Source: Aldrovandia affinis (taxonomy: Eukaryota; Chordata; Actinopteri; Notacanthiformes; Halosauridae). Taken from it: 64,000 bases of DNA. Shown in pieces: positions 24,583 to 36,210 of this stretch (positions are counted from its first letter, which is position 1; every line of letters starts with the position of its first letter). The position numbers and the translations under genes are program-made. Below the pieces are notes generated by a model, which saw only the letters and a list, made by a program, of their open reading frames with translations, did no database searches and was not told the origin of the DNA. The stretch lies in contig JAINUG010000215.1 in the NCBI GenBank assembly GCA_029706075.1, positions 1,046,501 through 1,110,500 of the forward strand. The letters run 5' to 3'.

Positions 24583-25345
24583 GTACAGCGATCTGTAACA
24601 AGCGGTCTATACAGCGATCTGTAACAAGTGGTCTGTACAGCGGTCTGCAACAAGCGGTCTATACAGCGGTCTGTAACAAGTGGTCTGCACAGCGGTCTGT
24701 AACAAGTGGTCTGTACAGCGGTCTGTAACAAGTGGTCTGTACAGCGGTCTGTAACAAGTGGTCTGTACAGCGGTCTGTAACAAGTGGTCTGTACAGCGGT
24801 CTGTAACAAGTGGTCTGTACAGCGGTCTGTAACAAGTGGTCTATACAGCGGTCTGTAACAAGTGGTCTGTACAGCGGTCTGTAACAAGTGGTCTGTACAG
24901 CGGTCTGTAACAAGTGGTCTATACAGCGGTCTGTAACAAGTGGTCTATACAGCGGTCTGTAACAAGTGGTCTGTACAGCGGTCTGTAACAAGTGGTCTGT
25001 ACAGCGGTCTGTAACAAGTGGTCTGCACAGCGGTCTGTAACAAGCGGTCTGTACAGCGGTCTGTAACAAGTGGTCTATACAGCGGTCTGTAACAAGTGGT
25101 CTGTACAGCGGTCTGTAACAAGTAGTCCGCACAGCAGTCTGTAACAAGCGGTCTGTAACAAGTGGTCTGCACAGTGGTCTGTAACAAATGTACTCACAGT
25201 ACAGTGGTCTGTAACAAGTGTGCCTACGGTACAGCGGTCTGTAACACGTGTGCTCACGGTACAGTGGTCTGTAACAAGCGGACTGTACAGCGGTCTGTAA
25301 CAAGCCATCTGTACAGTGGTGTGTACCAAGTGTGCTCACGGTACA
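24583..25345. repeat. 26-bp minisatellite, long array
   Basis: Nearly 30 units of 26 bp, built from CGGTCTGTAACAAGTGGTCT followed by GTACAG. Inner units are almost identical. Units from about 25180 onward diverge and gain ACGGTACAG spacers. Three units make 78 bp, and the sequence lacks stops on the minus strand, so a 247-codon frame (24659-25402) appears. That frame is a consequence of the repeat and not a recognisable protein. Confidence 0.96.
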
Positions 25346-25644
25346 GCGGTCATCTGTACAGCCAGACAAGGAGCAGGATCTACGGTCGACTATAAAACAC
25401 ATGCGAGCAGTAGCCTTACTCTACCTGGCTTTTACCACCTAAATAGGAACACATATCTGACCCAGACACATTTCAAAGAATATGTTCTTTGTTCTGAAGA
25501 TGTATTGAAAGTTATTGAGATATACTGTTGAGTTGTTGTTATACTTACTATAACATAAATGATATAATTATATAAATATATGATGTATATTATATAATTA
25601 CATAAATAAAATAAATCGCACCACGCACCAAATTTAAATCACTG
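25346..25644. other. Unassigned AT-rich sequence
   Basis: It includes a TATATAATTA-rich patch near 25560-25610. No gene is seen. Confidence 0.5.
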
Positions 25645-26216
25645 GTGCTGACTTATCAAGCCGGTAGAGGAACTGCTCCCCTCTACCTCCAGACACTCAT
25701 CACACCCTACACCCCAGCCAGACCCCTCCGCTCTGCCTCCTCGGGCAAACTGACTGTTCCACCCCTCTGGGCCCTAGGCACCCGCTCCTCGCGGTCTCGT
25801 CTCTTCTCTGTCCTGACTCCTCGGTTGTGGACTGATCTTCCGCACTCGGTCAGGACGGCGGAATCACTGGCCGTCTTCCGAAAGAGACTCAAAACCCATC
25901 TCTTCAGACTCCACTACCACTGGCTCTGTACATCAAATTAATTGTCATCACCACTGCTTACATGTTTAATACTGCTCTTTGTAATATTCATCTATGTTTA
26001 AGACTGTCTAAAAACACTTTATAAAGAACTCTAACCTTTTCCTTCCCTGTTTTTTACAGGTACTCTTTGCAGCTGCCAACATTTATGTCTATTACTGTAT
26101 CACTACACTGATCTCTTGCGCGAACAATGATTTATCTTACTATGTATTAATGCACATCTTGTAAGTCGTTCTGGAAAAGAGCGTCTGCTAAATGCCAAAA
26201 TGTAAATGTAAATTAA
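25645..26216 (+). mobile_element. L2-clade LINE, 5'-truncated 3' end (family A)
   Basis: The upstream part encodes the end of the reverse transcriptase (YTPARPLRSASSGKL..., PRLWTDLPHSVRTAESLAVF, RKRLKTHLF). This C-terminal pattern is familiar from L2/CR1-type fish LINEs. A 3' UTR of about 270 bp follows, ending in the hairpin region CGTTCTGGAAAAGAGCG, where the usual GGATA loop is mutated to GGAAA, and an AAATGTAAATGTAAAT tail. The copy is dead on arrival, lacking the endonuclease and the RT core. Confidence 0.85.
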
Positions 26217-27261
26217 TAGTTTTTGCTAAGCCCCGTCAAGGAAAATGGGTCTATGTTATCTATTTTGATACAGAATTGACAAGCAATAGGAATGCTGCAT
26301 GCAACAATCAATCAACTTCAGAAAACCTAGAACAAAAATAATTAAAACTTACGGGGGTTAGGGTGGGGTTATCATTTATTGTGTAGTGTAATGTTGTTTT
26401 TAATTTATTCGCCTCTAGGATTTGTTAAACTAAACAAACAAATCCTTGGATGGATTTGGATGGAGCCTGTAAATCGCTCCGTCTGCTGCTTGGCTGTATG
26501 CAGTTTAATATCATCCTTCTTGACAGAGTAATGGGAGGCGTTCTGGCGAGAAAAACTGTGAAGATAATTCTTCAGAAGGAAGAAAATAATTTATATATGA
26601 CATTATTTGAGGTTTTTTTTACTGTTTTCCCAGGAGGAACAGCAAGAAACTCTGTCTCTTGAAAGTTGAATAATGCATGGAGAGTTCATTTACAGGGTGT
26701 TTTGCTCAGACTTAACATGCGAAGGAACCACACCCATTGCTGTCAGGTAAACCGCACCGACCCTCACACATGAAGGACAAACTGACAGGCCTCCGACGGG
26801 ACTGTCTCTCTTCACCGTACACTGTATCTGCAACTCTGTCATATGCACTTCAAAAGCAAAATGCTAAATAAAAGAACCGTTATTTTTCACAACACTGGCG
26901 GAAAAGGGTATGTGGAAGAAAAGAATCAGAGGGCAACAAAAAATGTTCTCCTGTTTCTAGGTGGGAGACAGCCTTACCAGTCAGGTGGAGAAGAAACCTG
27001 AGGCAGCATTGATTATATTAAAATAAACGTCTAGAGACAAAACAGAGAAAGGAGTGGATGTGGATGTGTTGCTGTGGGTGTGCACAAACACTTTATAAAC
27101 CAGCATTTTTTTCGAACACTGCTCTGTATGCCAAAATAAACACTTTGGGTTTGAGTTCGGAATATCCTTAGGATTAAAAAGTATAACCATATATATACAT
27201 ACATAAATCTATATCTATATATATACATATACACTACAAACATACTATATGCAGTACCTAA
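26217..27261. other. Unassigned sequence
   Basis: No gene or repeat is named. A (TATA/TACA) patch lies near 27188-27235. Confidence 0.5.
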
Positions 27262-28122
27262 CACTACCCATTCACATCCTTGATAAAGATGAGCAAAGAT
27301 GGCTGTATAAAATAAACAATACAGGTAGTGAGCTATATTGTACGCTGAAAAAATGGGTCAGAGAAATTGATAATTGAAAGAGATTTTGTTTAAATGTATC
27401 CCCCAAAAGATATGTCAGAATTATTCATATCCCTGTTTTCAGTACTTCAGTGAACCATCCCCTCGCAAAGATTACTGAGTCATGTTCTATCGTGTTTTAG
27501 AAGATTGGTGAACATATTTGGTGGGGATGTTTGAGCATTCCTCCAGACATAATCTTTCATGATCCTTCGGATCCTTTGGTCTGCCCCCTTCAATTCAAAC
27601 CACAAATTTTCGATCAGGTTCAAGTCTGGAGACCCAGATGGCCATTGCAAAACAATAATTTTGTGGTCTGTTAAGCATTCCTTGGTTGATTTTGAGGTCC
27701 ACTTGGGATCAATGTCTTGCTAAAAGATCTATTTGCGGGGAAGTTACAGCTTCCTGGCAGAAGGAACCAGGTTTTTGCTGAAGTTCTTTATTCCATTGAT
27801 CTTAAGGCCCAGAACTACCAGATGCAAAACAACCTCATATCATAAAAGATCCACTGTATTTCAGTTCCCTACAATATAGATTCACTTTTAGATTTAGATT
27901 TATTTTTGTTGGATGGATTTTGTTATGGAATAATTGTGACATATTTTTGGTTAAAACTATTACTTGTTAAACAAAACATTTTCTCTGCAAAAATGTATTA
28001 GTGTAAAATAGTATAATTTTCACTTTTTTGTGAGCTTACAATAGCTCATTACCTGTATTGTTTATTTTACTCAGCCTTCTTGCTTATCTTTATCAAGGTG
28101 TGAATACCTTTGGAGGGTAGTG
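27262..28122 (-). mobile_element. Tc1/mariner element, strongly decayed and internally deleted
   Basis: Left end CACTACCCATTCACATCCTT and right end (inverse) CACTACCCTCCAAAGGTATT are imperfect inverted repeats. Similarity continues inward (CTTGATAAAGATGAGCAAAG versus CTTGATAAAGATAAGCAAGA, and AAAATAAACAATACAGGTA in both). On the minus strand, 27400-27720 encodes a transposase C-terminal region with [15 protein letters not shown], where the catalytic Glu lies. The N-terminal and central parts are largely absent. Confidence 0.85.
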
Positions 28123-30880
28123 TTTCAGTGTAGATGTTTGCACACGTACAGTACAGTAACCCACAGGTGCCTGGAGAGGAGATGTTGAATATGTTGACGA
28201 AAGGGTACTGCATAAAATATGCCTTTTCAATTATAGGTCATTTATAGGCCCAACTTCTCTTGAATTCTGATTAAAAGAGTTCAGTATGGCCTCTGGCTTT
28301 TCTGTAACAATAAAAGTGCTTTTTTTTAAATGTTGTTTGTTTGTTTTTTTATTACTCAAGATTTTAATTTCAATAGAAAGGGTCTCAAAAATCATTACTG
28401 TCAAATAAAGAAAAGTCATATCTGTCTGTCCTAATAGAGCGGTACCTACATATATCCCAGAGGCCTTAAACAATGCATGCCCTAACCGACAACTGAAACA
28501 GGAATCACAACTCAACAGCTGAACAATGAAAACCCTTAAATCCTCTAACACCGAGAATAGGCCTCGATATAATGCCACAATATGCAGTCTCAATTGGACT
28601 GATTCTTTCACCCCGTGGAATCTCATGAATATGTCATGCCCACGTTAGAAATGGCCAAGAAAAAGATCGGCTGGAGGAGGAGCCATGCTCAAGGTTTATG
28701 GTCTAAGAGATTTGATGGACAGCTTTCACTTTGCTCACCATTCGTGAGGTAATGAACAGAAGTGCCAGGCTTTTGATTCAATTGGAAAATGGGAATTTCG
28801 TTATGAGCGTTGCTCTACATCCACCTGAGATAAGATGGATCCATTCACAAGCCCTGTGCACTGAAGTGTTGGGGTAGGCCCTGCAAACAGAAGGGTTCAC
28901 AAGAATTACTGAATGGGTGGCACCACTGCGAGTTGAAAATGCTCAACTTTTGCTAGACTATCACACAACTTTCTCCATTCGCAAACCAATTCCCTGATCC
29001 CCTGAATTAGGCAGACTTTCTCTACATCAAAAACATTGCTAGGTAGCTAGCCAGCTTGTCCCCACCCTCTGTTGCACACACTCACTGTACCCCAATGCAA
29101 CAGAGATGTGGTAGAAGGGTACAAATCTCCTATTTCATTTCAGGAGGCCAGTCTGTCTATTAACAGGTCTGTAGAACACACAACACAGAAAATGTCCGGG
29201 TGCAGTGATTCCAGAGGTGTGCTTTGGAGTGCCTGCAGTGTATTCACAAGAGCCTGCTAGCACCCAGGCTGAATAACTGCAGTGTTTACAGTGTGCTGCC
29301 TCATTTGGCACAATGCAATGTTGTGTCCTCTCAATATGGCTGTATCAAAGAGGATTACAGCCTCCCGCCCCCCCCTTGGAGCAAACAGAATGACTCCATC
29401 CCCTCAGAAATAGCCTACAAAACAACAGGAAACTTTCCTAATATTCTGTATTTTTTATGACTCAATCTCTTATGGTTTTGAATATAATCACTTTAAAATG
29501 AAAGATGAAATAGTTGCATTTAGCGGTTATACTTTATGCAGTTTAATTGAAGTCAATTGATATGACATTCCTTAACCTATACTGTCTGGATTGATATGAT
29601 ATTCTTTAACCTATACTTTACTTTGTCTGAGAGAACCAGACATCTGTGAGTTGGCACTCATTAGCCTGTGAATTCTTTTGTCATGGTCCCATGGTTACCA
29701 TGTAGTACTGTGCCTGTAATGAGCCCCAGCAGGACAGCCACAAATGAGATATGCAAACCAGCAGTGATGAGAATGAGGCTTAATGAACTCCACACTTGGT
29801 GGAGCTACCTTCATCAAAGTACACTATGAATGTTTGAAATCAGGGGGTCATTGGTGACCCCTGATAGCTCCATCTACTTCAGTTTAATAAAAGTACTACA
29901 ATTCAGTAAATTCAATGTCCCTTCAAAAATATAATTCATGGCTGTTCCAGTTATTAAATGTTGTGTCATAGGGCTCCTGGGGCGTTAATAATGTACTTTT
30001 TATATACAGCTCTTCAATACTGCTGTTTAGTGCCCCAAGACACCCTGTTGAAATGCAATCTATGAACGGCATGTGTTAGAGTTTCATATACAATGACGGG
30101 TCAGTGGAGAGTATGCATATTGCTACCCATATATCTATGGATGTAAGGCTAGCAATATAACCTTGTATCTAAACTGAAACCTTTTTTTCTGTTTAGTTAT
30201 TGGGATGGCAGGTATGCTACGGGTTGGTGGGGCATGCCCCATATCTACTCAGCACCGAGAGTTTGGCACTTTTCAGGGTCGCCCAACAGAAATAACCACA
30301 ATGACCACAGACTCTCAGTCCTTACAAAAACATTCTCATTTATAAATGTTTCTGCTTTTCCCCCATTTTGAATGCCCAATCATATTCTTAAGCCACGTTG
30401 TTACTCGTAACCGCCGCTGTCAATTTGGGAGAGCGTAGACAAGCATGTGTTCTGCTCCGCAAAATGTGGTGTGAGCTGCGTTTCTTTTCACATCGCAATT
30501 TAGAGGTTCATCTTGCACAGACATGAGTCGGAGGAAGACAGCTGTGCAGCTTTATACTGGCACACTGGGGGAGGGGGTTATGATTTGAGTAGAGTGTTAC
30601 CTGAGTACCCACATGCAGACATTCTTTTCCATGGTAGAATTGAAACTATTAAGACAAACATAACACTGTCATAAACCATAAACCTAGCACCTTAGCAGAG
30701 AACAGGGTAGGCTACTGTTAAAAATGTCTATTGCATTATTGGCAATTTGAGTTGCCATTTGGTTAGCTTATGGACATGCCATTTTATTATTAAAAATTAT
30801 AATTATAAAAACAACTGATATCCCAAATTGAATCAGCAATTTTCAAAAAGAAATCCTGCTAAGGCTGGTAATTAGTTATA
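28123..30880. other. Unassigned sequence, 2.8 kb
   Basis: No repeat families are recognised. The longest frame is 131 codons (minus, 28231-28626). It has a lysine-rich stretch from a poly-A/T region and no recognisable domain. This part may be single copy. Confidence 0.45.
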
Positions 30881-31012
30881 TTGTAGCGCAGTGGGCAAGG
30901 TACTGAAGGGACTGCGGGTTCAAATCCGGGGTCGGGGTTGGGGTTGGGGGTTGGGGGTTGGGGGTTGGGGTTAGACCCCTCCTGTGGCCCCCTTAAGCAA
31001 AGCACTTGGACC
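30881..31012 (+). mobile_element. tRNA-derived SINE carrying a G-rich repeat
   Basis: The head TTGTAGCGCAGTGGGCAAGG and the B box GGGTTCAAATCCGGGG are tRNA-like. The body phrase CCTTAAGCAAAGCACTTGGACCTG is a decayed version of CCTTGAGCAAGGTACTTAACCTG in the 21.6-kb copy. Between B box and body, the usual few bases are replaced by about 45 bp of GGGGTT/GGGGGTT repeats. There is no LINE tail. Confidence 0.7.
30928..30972 (+). repeat. GGGG(G)TT tandem, G-quadruplex-prone
   Basis: At least seven runs of four or five G, separated by TT, sit inside the SINE. The spacing meets the usual G-quadruplex pattern (four or more G runs with loops of 1-7). Confidence 0.85.
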
Positions 31013-31020
31013 TGAACATG

Positions 31021-31339
31021 TGGGATTGTCTACAAGGCCACTGATGGACTCTGAAACTGGAAGGGTAGGACTGGGCAAGGGAGTGTTTAAGTGTTTAATT
31101 GACAGCAGCAGCAGGTGTGGAAGGCATGCAAGGCAGAAACCCTCGTGGGCTTGGTGTGTTTGGCGTGGTGAGTTAGCCCCGCACAGTATCACTGTGTCAA
31201 CATTTGCTTATGACATTCCTCTGGGTCCTCTGTCTTTGTGAATAACAGAAAATCTGGCTCGCCCCAGAAAAAAGGGACATTTACCCAAAGAGCAAGCATG
31301 GACCCAAAGAGCATTTCACAGGGAACATGGAATTCTCTT
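31021..31339. other. Unassigned sequence
   Basis: Short overlapping frames only. No recognisable family. Confidence 0.5.
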
Positions 31340-31340
31340 C

Positions 31341-31415
31341 CATTCCATTCCATTCCATTACATTACAGGCATTTGGCAGACGCTCTTATCCAGAGCGACG
31401 TACAACAAAGTGTTG
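31341..31415 (-). mobile_element. L2-clade LINE 3' end fragment (family B)
   Basis: On the plus strand CATTACATTACAGGCATTTGG, the hairpin CGCTCTTATCCAGAGCG and GTACAACAAAGTGTT are the reverse complement of the 3' end at 50.69 kb. An upstream (CATTC)n run continues the tail. It is a severely 5'-truncated insertion. Confidence 0.85.
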
Positions 31416-33514
31416 TGCCATGGGCAGTGGTTTATATCGAGGCTAGTTGAGTTTTTAAACTAACTGAATTTATTTCAAGCCAATCTGAGGCAGAAGATTC
31501 TTCCTCCATCAAACTTGTCCGTTGGAAGGATTCAAATACATTTGGATAAATTATCTTTTTTTCTTTACATGCATGATCGGCCAGTGTAAAATTAGCTTTG
31601 AGCTGGCACACAATTATACAGATTGGCAGATGCAAGTTTTTTTGTTATTGAATTTGAAAGCATTTGTGATGATGCGCCCGTCGGTGATCCACGGTCAGCT
31701 GGCGGAATGTGAGGAATGCTGTTCCAGGCAAAGACAAATGGCATGAAATAGAAATTGATATTAAAAGTGTCAAAACATTTTCCCACTGTCCACGTTTTTC
31801 ATTAACTAAGAAGGAAAAAGCGTTATGTCACATAGCAGCAGACGTGTAAATGTGATTCATTTTATATATCAACAGGCTGCTAAAATCAAAGTGGATTTAA
31901 TTTAATCAGTTTACCACAAATAAAGAAAGTCATCGTGACCATCACATTATATCATATTCAAAGGGTAGTACACCATCTGAAATTCTCATAGTTCCATGAA
32001 TAAAAATATTAATTTCAGTGTTATATACACAATTCAAAATGTAAAGCCTCTGTATTCAGTTATTGGTTGTCACTGGTTACCAAACCCTAACCTCTCATTT
32101 TTATTCATTTCTGCAGAGTAAGAGTGTATCTGCCACTAAGCACATTGGGTTACATCATGAATGGTCATCATGGACCCAGACACAGGAAGGGATGTTCAAG
32201 TGCACGGATAATGAGTGCTGGGAAGACAGTGAGGCTTCAGAAATCCTCGGAACAGCAGAACCTCAAAGATACCTCAGCATCATATCACATATAAATAACT
32301 GTAATACCGAGAAACAACTGTAGACTGAGCACAGTCCTTTCTAATTGATGTCATTCTGTATCATAGATTAAAAACCTCGTCTTCCACCGACAAATCCAAC
32401 TCATCTTCCTCATACATTGTAACGTCACTAATGTTAGTCATCTTCGTTTTTTGTCAATGTAAATAAATGTCAGTTTGCTCACGCTGGTTACTATAGATAC
32501 GAACTGACGCTGTCGCCGACGAGTCGCAGAAAGTATAAATGCTCAAAACTCGAAACGTCGCGGGGCACAGTTGTGACATGTGTCTGCAACACTTGTCGCT
32601 CAATGCATAAATTGGCCTTAGGGTTCTACTGTAGTTGGTGTAGCTGTTCTGTGCTATCAACTGTCAACTCGCGAGAACCAATCAAAAGACTTTTCACTGG
32701 TGGCTCCCGACTTGGTGAGAGCACTCAATATAAGCGCATGCTGAGCCCTGTAGACATCAGTGCTGTAGGTGGAGTGAGGGTTATGCCATTAGTCAACGGC
32801 TGTCAACTGTTGAATATTGCAAGATGGAATGCACTTAAGCTGTAGTGCTCTTTGTACAGGTGTGAGTAGCACAGCGGTGACACCAGACTGGCGATTCCAA
32901 ATGGGAGAAAACAGGCGGGGTGAAGAAAGCTATTGCTCTCCAAAGCAGAAACACTAATTGGTTCAAGGTCAGCAAGTCAGGATAACACATGACTACTCTG
33001 CCCATTTCAAGGTTCAGAAGCCTCATTCTCCCATCACTAGCGGTAACTCCCCCCACCCCCCTTGCCATTGTGAGATAAGATGGGAAGTCTCCACGATTCT
33101 CACTCCAAAAATAACCTGGGAGAGAGGGGTCACATCTGTGTGTATAGGGCCAGGGATTTGACACAGGGCCATGCACATTTCCTGATCCTGATATCCCAAG
33201 CTGCATCAATATGCTGCAATGTGTGACATGTATAACCACGTTCTGTCTAAATCTGGAGCTGCCATAAAACAAAGATTCCAAAAGCAAATGTATTACAGTG
33301 ATATAGGGGGGAAATCACAATCACACTGGTGTGAAATCCCCCACGGCTATAACAAAATCGTGTTTTGCCATGAAGTAGGTGTACAATTCTTTGGCATTAA
33401 TACACATAAAAAACTGTCGTGTGAAAAGGCAGCCAAGACCCAAACCACAGAGAGATTTACAGCATCCACAATCGTAGTCCCACCACCAACTGTATACAAT
33501 ACATATTACAATAT
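31416..33514. other. Unassigned sequence
   Basis: Frames of 60-150 codons are present, the longest being 150 codons on minus (32835-33287), but none is recognisable. CCAAT near 32680 and ATATAAG near 32728 on the plus strand have promoter-like spacing but no obvious exon. A tRNA-like phrase, GAGTAGCACAGCGGTGACAC, near 32863 may be the head of a very old SINE. Confidence 0.4.
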
Positions 33515-34436
33515 ACACCGATCAGCCACAACATTAAAACCACTGACAGGTGAAGTGAAAAACATTGATCATCTCGTTACAATGGCACCTATCAAGGGGT
33601 GGGATATATTAGGCAGCAAGTGAACAGTCAGTTATTGAAGTTGATGTGTTGGAAGCAGGAAAAATGGGTAAGCGTAAGGATCTGAGCGACTTTGACAAGA
33701 GCCAAATTGTGATGGGTCAGAGCATCTCCAAAATGGCAGGTCTTGTGGGGTGTTCCCGGTATGCAGTGCTTAGTACCTACCAAAAGTGGTCCAAGGAAGG
33801 ACAACCAGTGAACCGGCGACAGGGTCATGGGTGCCCAAGGCTCATTGATGCACATGGGGATCGAAGCTACTGTAGCACAAATTGCTGAAAAAGTGAATGC
33901 TGGCTATGATAGAAAGGTGTCAGAACACACAGTGCATTGCAGCTTGCTGCATATGGGGCTGCATAGCCGCAGACCGGTCAGAGTGCCCATGCTGACCCCT
34001 GTCTAGGGCTGACCCCATTTAGTCGACTGGTCAACTGTTTGGTCGATGGGCTGTTGGTCGACCGAGATTTGTTTTGGTCGAGCAGTCGCACAAAATAAAA
34101 AATAAAAAATATATATAATAAAAATCTCCACGCAGCATATGAGACACCTAGATTCGCACTTGTCAGTAGAATAATCCATTCTGGACGCTGCGGGTATGGC
34201 AGTGACATTCCTTCACTCTTAACATAGCTAGGCCTATATATGTTCTCTTTAAATTATATTAGGCAGTTAAGGTAATAGTAATGTTGTGAATAATTCTACA
34301 AAACTAATAAAAGTAACATTTTATAATAAATGTGTTTTGCTAATTGTATGGTTTATATATTTATAACTAACATGTGTAACACCCCCTTTCATGTAGCCTA
34401 TATTGTATCGTTCTTGTTTTAGGCACGCGAATGTAT

Positions 34437-34626
34437 TTTACATTTTTACATTTTTACATTTTAAGCATTTATCAGATGCTCTTATCCAGACTTACAAGAT
34501 GTGCATTAATACATAGTAGGAACAATCATAGATCGTGCAAGAGATCGCAGTGCAGTATACAGCAATAGACATCATTGCAGGAAGCTGCGTACCATACCTG
34601 TAACACTGGGAAGGAAAAGGTTTGTA
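34437..34626 (-). mobile_element. L2-clade LINE 3' end (family A) inside the hAT element
   Basis: On the plus strand the tail (ACATTTTT)n and AAGCATTTATCAGATGCTCT lead into CTTACAAGATGTGCATTAAT and ACATAGTA, down to GGGAAGGAAAAGGTT. This is the reverse complement of the last 180 bp of the copy at 26.2 kb. It lies within the hAT element, so it is a third nesting layer. Confidence 0.85.
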
Positions 34627-34762
34627 AAATTATTATTATTATTATTATTTTTGTGTATGCGCGCACCCTCATTTTAATTGTAGCCTACGTTTTGCCTACA
34701 GTTAAGATTAGTGATATAGGCATACTTTAATTACTCATTTCGATATATAACCTAAGAACATA

Positions 34763-34876
34763 ATGTCAAAGAAAAAATCTGGAGTATGGCAGCATTTAGT
34801 TTTAGTTGCGGACAATCCAAAAGAAGTGGAATGTAAACTTTGCAAGCGCGTTTTCCAAGGCAGGGTTTATCGTTAA
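34763..34876 (+). pseudogene. BED-type zinc finger fragment of a hAT transposase
   Basis: The frame reads MSKKKSGVWQHLVLVADNPK, then a Cys-x2-Cys pair (CKLCKRVF) before a stop soon after QGRVYR. The Trp and the spaced Cys pair fit the first half of a BED finger, as in ZBED proteins and hAT transposases. The His/Cys second half is not in frame, and nothing of the catalytic domain follows. It is a short remnant. Confidence 0.7.
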
Positions 34877-36210
34877 TAAAACGAGGAGCAGCCTTTTGCC
34901 AAAAAAATGTGGACAAGCTAGTGTTCCTGTGCCATAACATGAAATGGCTGGGGATGTAGGTTGGTCTCCGACTCGAGTAAGTTATTTTCGATAGGCTATA
35001 GCCACTTTATGTTCAGCTTTAGGCTACAATTTAAGACATTAGGCTATGTGTGATCATTTGTTTGTTAGCCTATTTTTTTTTTTTTTTGCAAAAGATATTT
35101 TAAATCCCAATGAGACCAACCTGGTTAATTAAATAAAACATAGCCTATGCATTAGAATGTGTTATGGTTGTGGTCAAATAAAAGCATCAGCCTATTATGT
35201 GGCCATACCACAACTTCACAAGCGCAACGGCAGAATCTGCACACGCAGCAGTTTTTTTTTCTTTCAGGTAATCTTGAACTCCGGCTCCATAAAGTCATTA
35301 GCCTATTGTTACTCATTTGTGTCATTCACTTAAGAAAGTTATAAAACAGGAGACGAGCACAGTGTGCATATAGTTGTATTTATTCAAACAAATAGGGTGT
35401 GTCATATAGAAAAAAAGTTTTCGACCAATCGACCAATTGAAAAAAAACGGACGACTGTTGGTCGACCAAGATTTGTTTTAGTCGGGGACAGCCCTACCCC
35501 TGTCCACCGCCGAAAGTGCCTACAATGGGCACGTGAGTGTCAGAACTGGACCATGGAGCAATGGAAGAAGGTGGGCTGGTCTGATGAATCACGTTTTCTT
35601 TTACATCATGTGGATGGCCGGGTGCGTGTGCGTCATTTACCTGGGGAAGAGATGGCACCAGGATGCACTATGGGAAGAAGGCAAGCCGGCAGAGGCAGTG
35701 TGATGCTCTGGGCAATGTTCTGCTGGGAAACCTTGGGTCCTGGCATTCATGTGGATGTTACTTTGACACGTACCACCTACCTAAACATTGTTGCAGACCA
35801 AGTATACCCCTTCATGGCAACGGTATTCGCTGATGGCAGTGGCCTCTTTCAGCAGGATAATGCACCCTGCCACACTGCAAAACATTTTTCAGGAATGGTT
35901 TGAGGAACATGACAAAGAGTTCAAGGTGTTGACTTGGCCTCCAAATTCCCCAGGTCTCAATCCGATCGAGCATCTGTGGGATGTGCTGGACCAACAAGTC
36001 AGATCCATGGAGGCATCACCTTGCAACTTACAGGACTTAAAGGATCTGCTGCTAACGTCTTGGTGCCAGATACCACAGGATACCTTCAGAGGTCTTGTGG
36101 AGTCCATGCCTCGACAGGTCAGAGCTGTTTTGGTGGCACGAAGTGGACCTAAACAATATTAGGCAGGTGGTTTTAATGTTTTGGCTGATCGGTGTATATA
36201 TATATATATA

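Larger units (their letters stand above)
34004..35496 (+). mobile_element. hAT-type non-autonomous element inside the Tc1 transposase
   Basis: The 1493-bp insert has termini TAGGGCTGACCCCATTTAGT and, inverted at the right, TAGGGCTGTCCCCGACTAAA. Subterminal GGTCGACC-rich segments occur at both ends. The flanking 8-bp duplication CCCCTGTC is perfect (33996-34003 and 35497-35504), the hallmark length for hAT. It carries only the start of a BED-finger protein and has no hAT transposase core, so it needed help to move. Confidence 0.92.
33664..36162 (+). pseudogene. Tc1-type transposase split by a hAT insertion
   Basis: The N-terminus starts [20 protein letters not shown] and shows the first helix-turn-helix. 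The frame is lost near 33850, where a short deletion seems to join two parts. It resumes with [15 protein letters not shown] and runs up to VPMLTPV, where the hAT element sits. After the insert, HRRKCLQWARECQNWTMEQW leads to VGWSDESRF (first Asp), then QQDNAPCHTAK (second Asp). A one-base frameshift lies near 35885, and the end contains SPGLNPIEHLWDVLDQQ with the catalytic Glu. Asp is replaced by Gly in the usual SPDLNPIE motif. Confidence 0.92.
33516..36194 (+). mobile_element. Tc1/mariner element interrupted by a hAT element
   Basis: The ends are CACCGATCAGCCACAACATT on the left and its near-inverse AATGTTTTGGCTGATCGGTG on the right, with TA on both sides (33514-33515, 36195-36196). Without the 1.5-kb insert and one copy of its target duplication the element would be about 1.18 kb, a normal Tc1 length. 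The transposase runs on the plus strand. Confidence 0.93.

Noticed and set aside
24360-25402. Open frames of 175 and 247 codons on the minus strand
   Set aside because: They are translations of the 26-bp minisatellite. The peptide repeat follows from the period and is not related to any domain.
24037-27772. Shared phrase TACAGCTTCCTGGCAGAA(T/G)GAACCAG at about 24037 and 27746
   Set aside because: The second lies inside the decayed Tc1. The first has no other Tc1 sequence around it, so I could not support a second element from about 26 bases.
32640-32750. CCAAT and ATATAAG pair as a promoter
   Set aside because: Spacing is plausible, but no exon, CpG patch or coding sequence follows. Such pairs are common by chance in AT-rich DNA.
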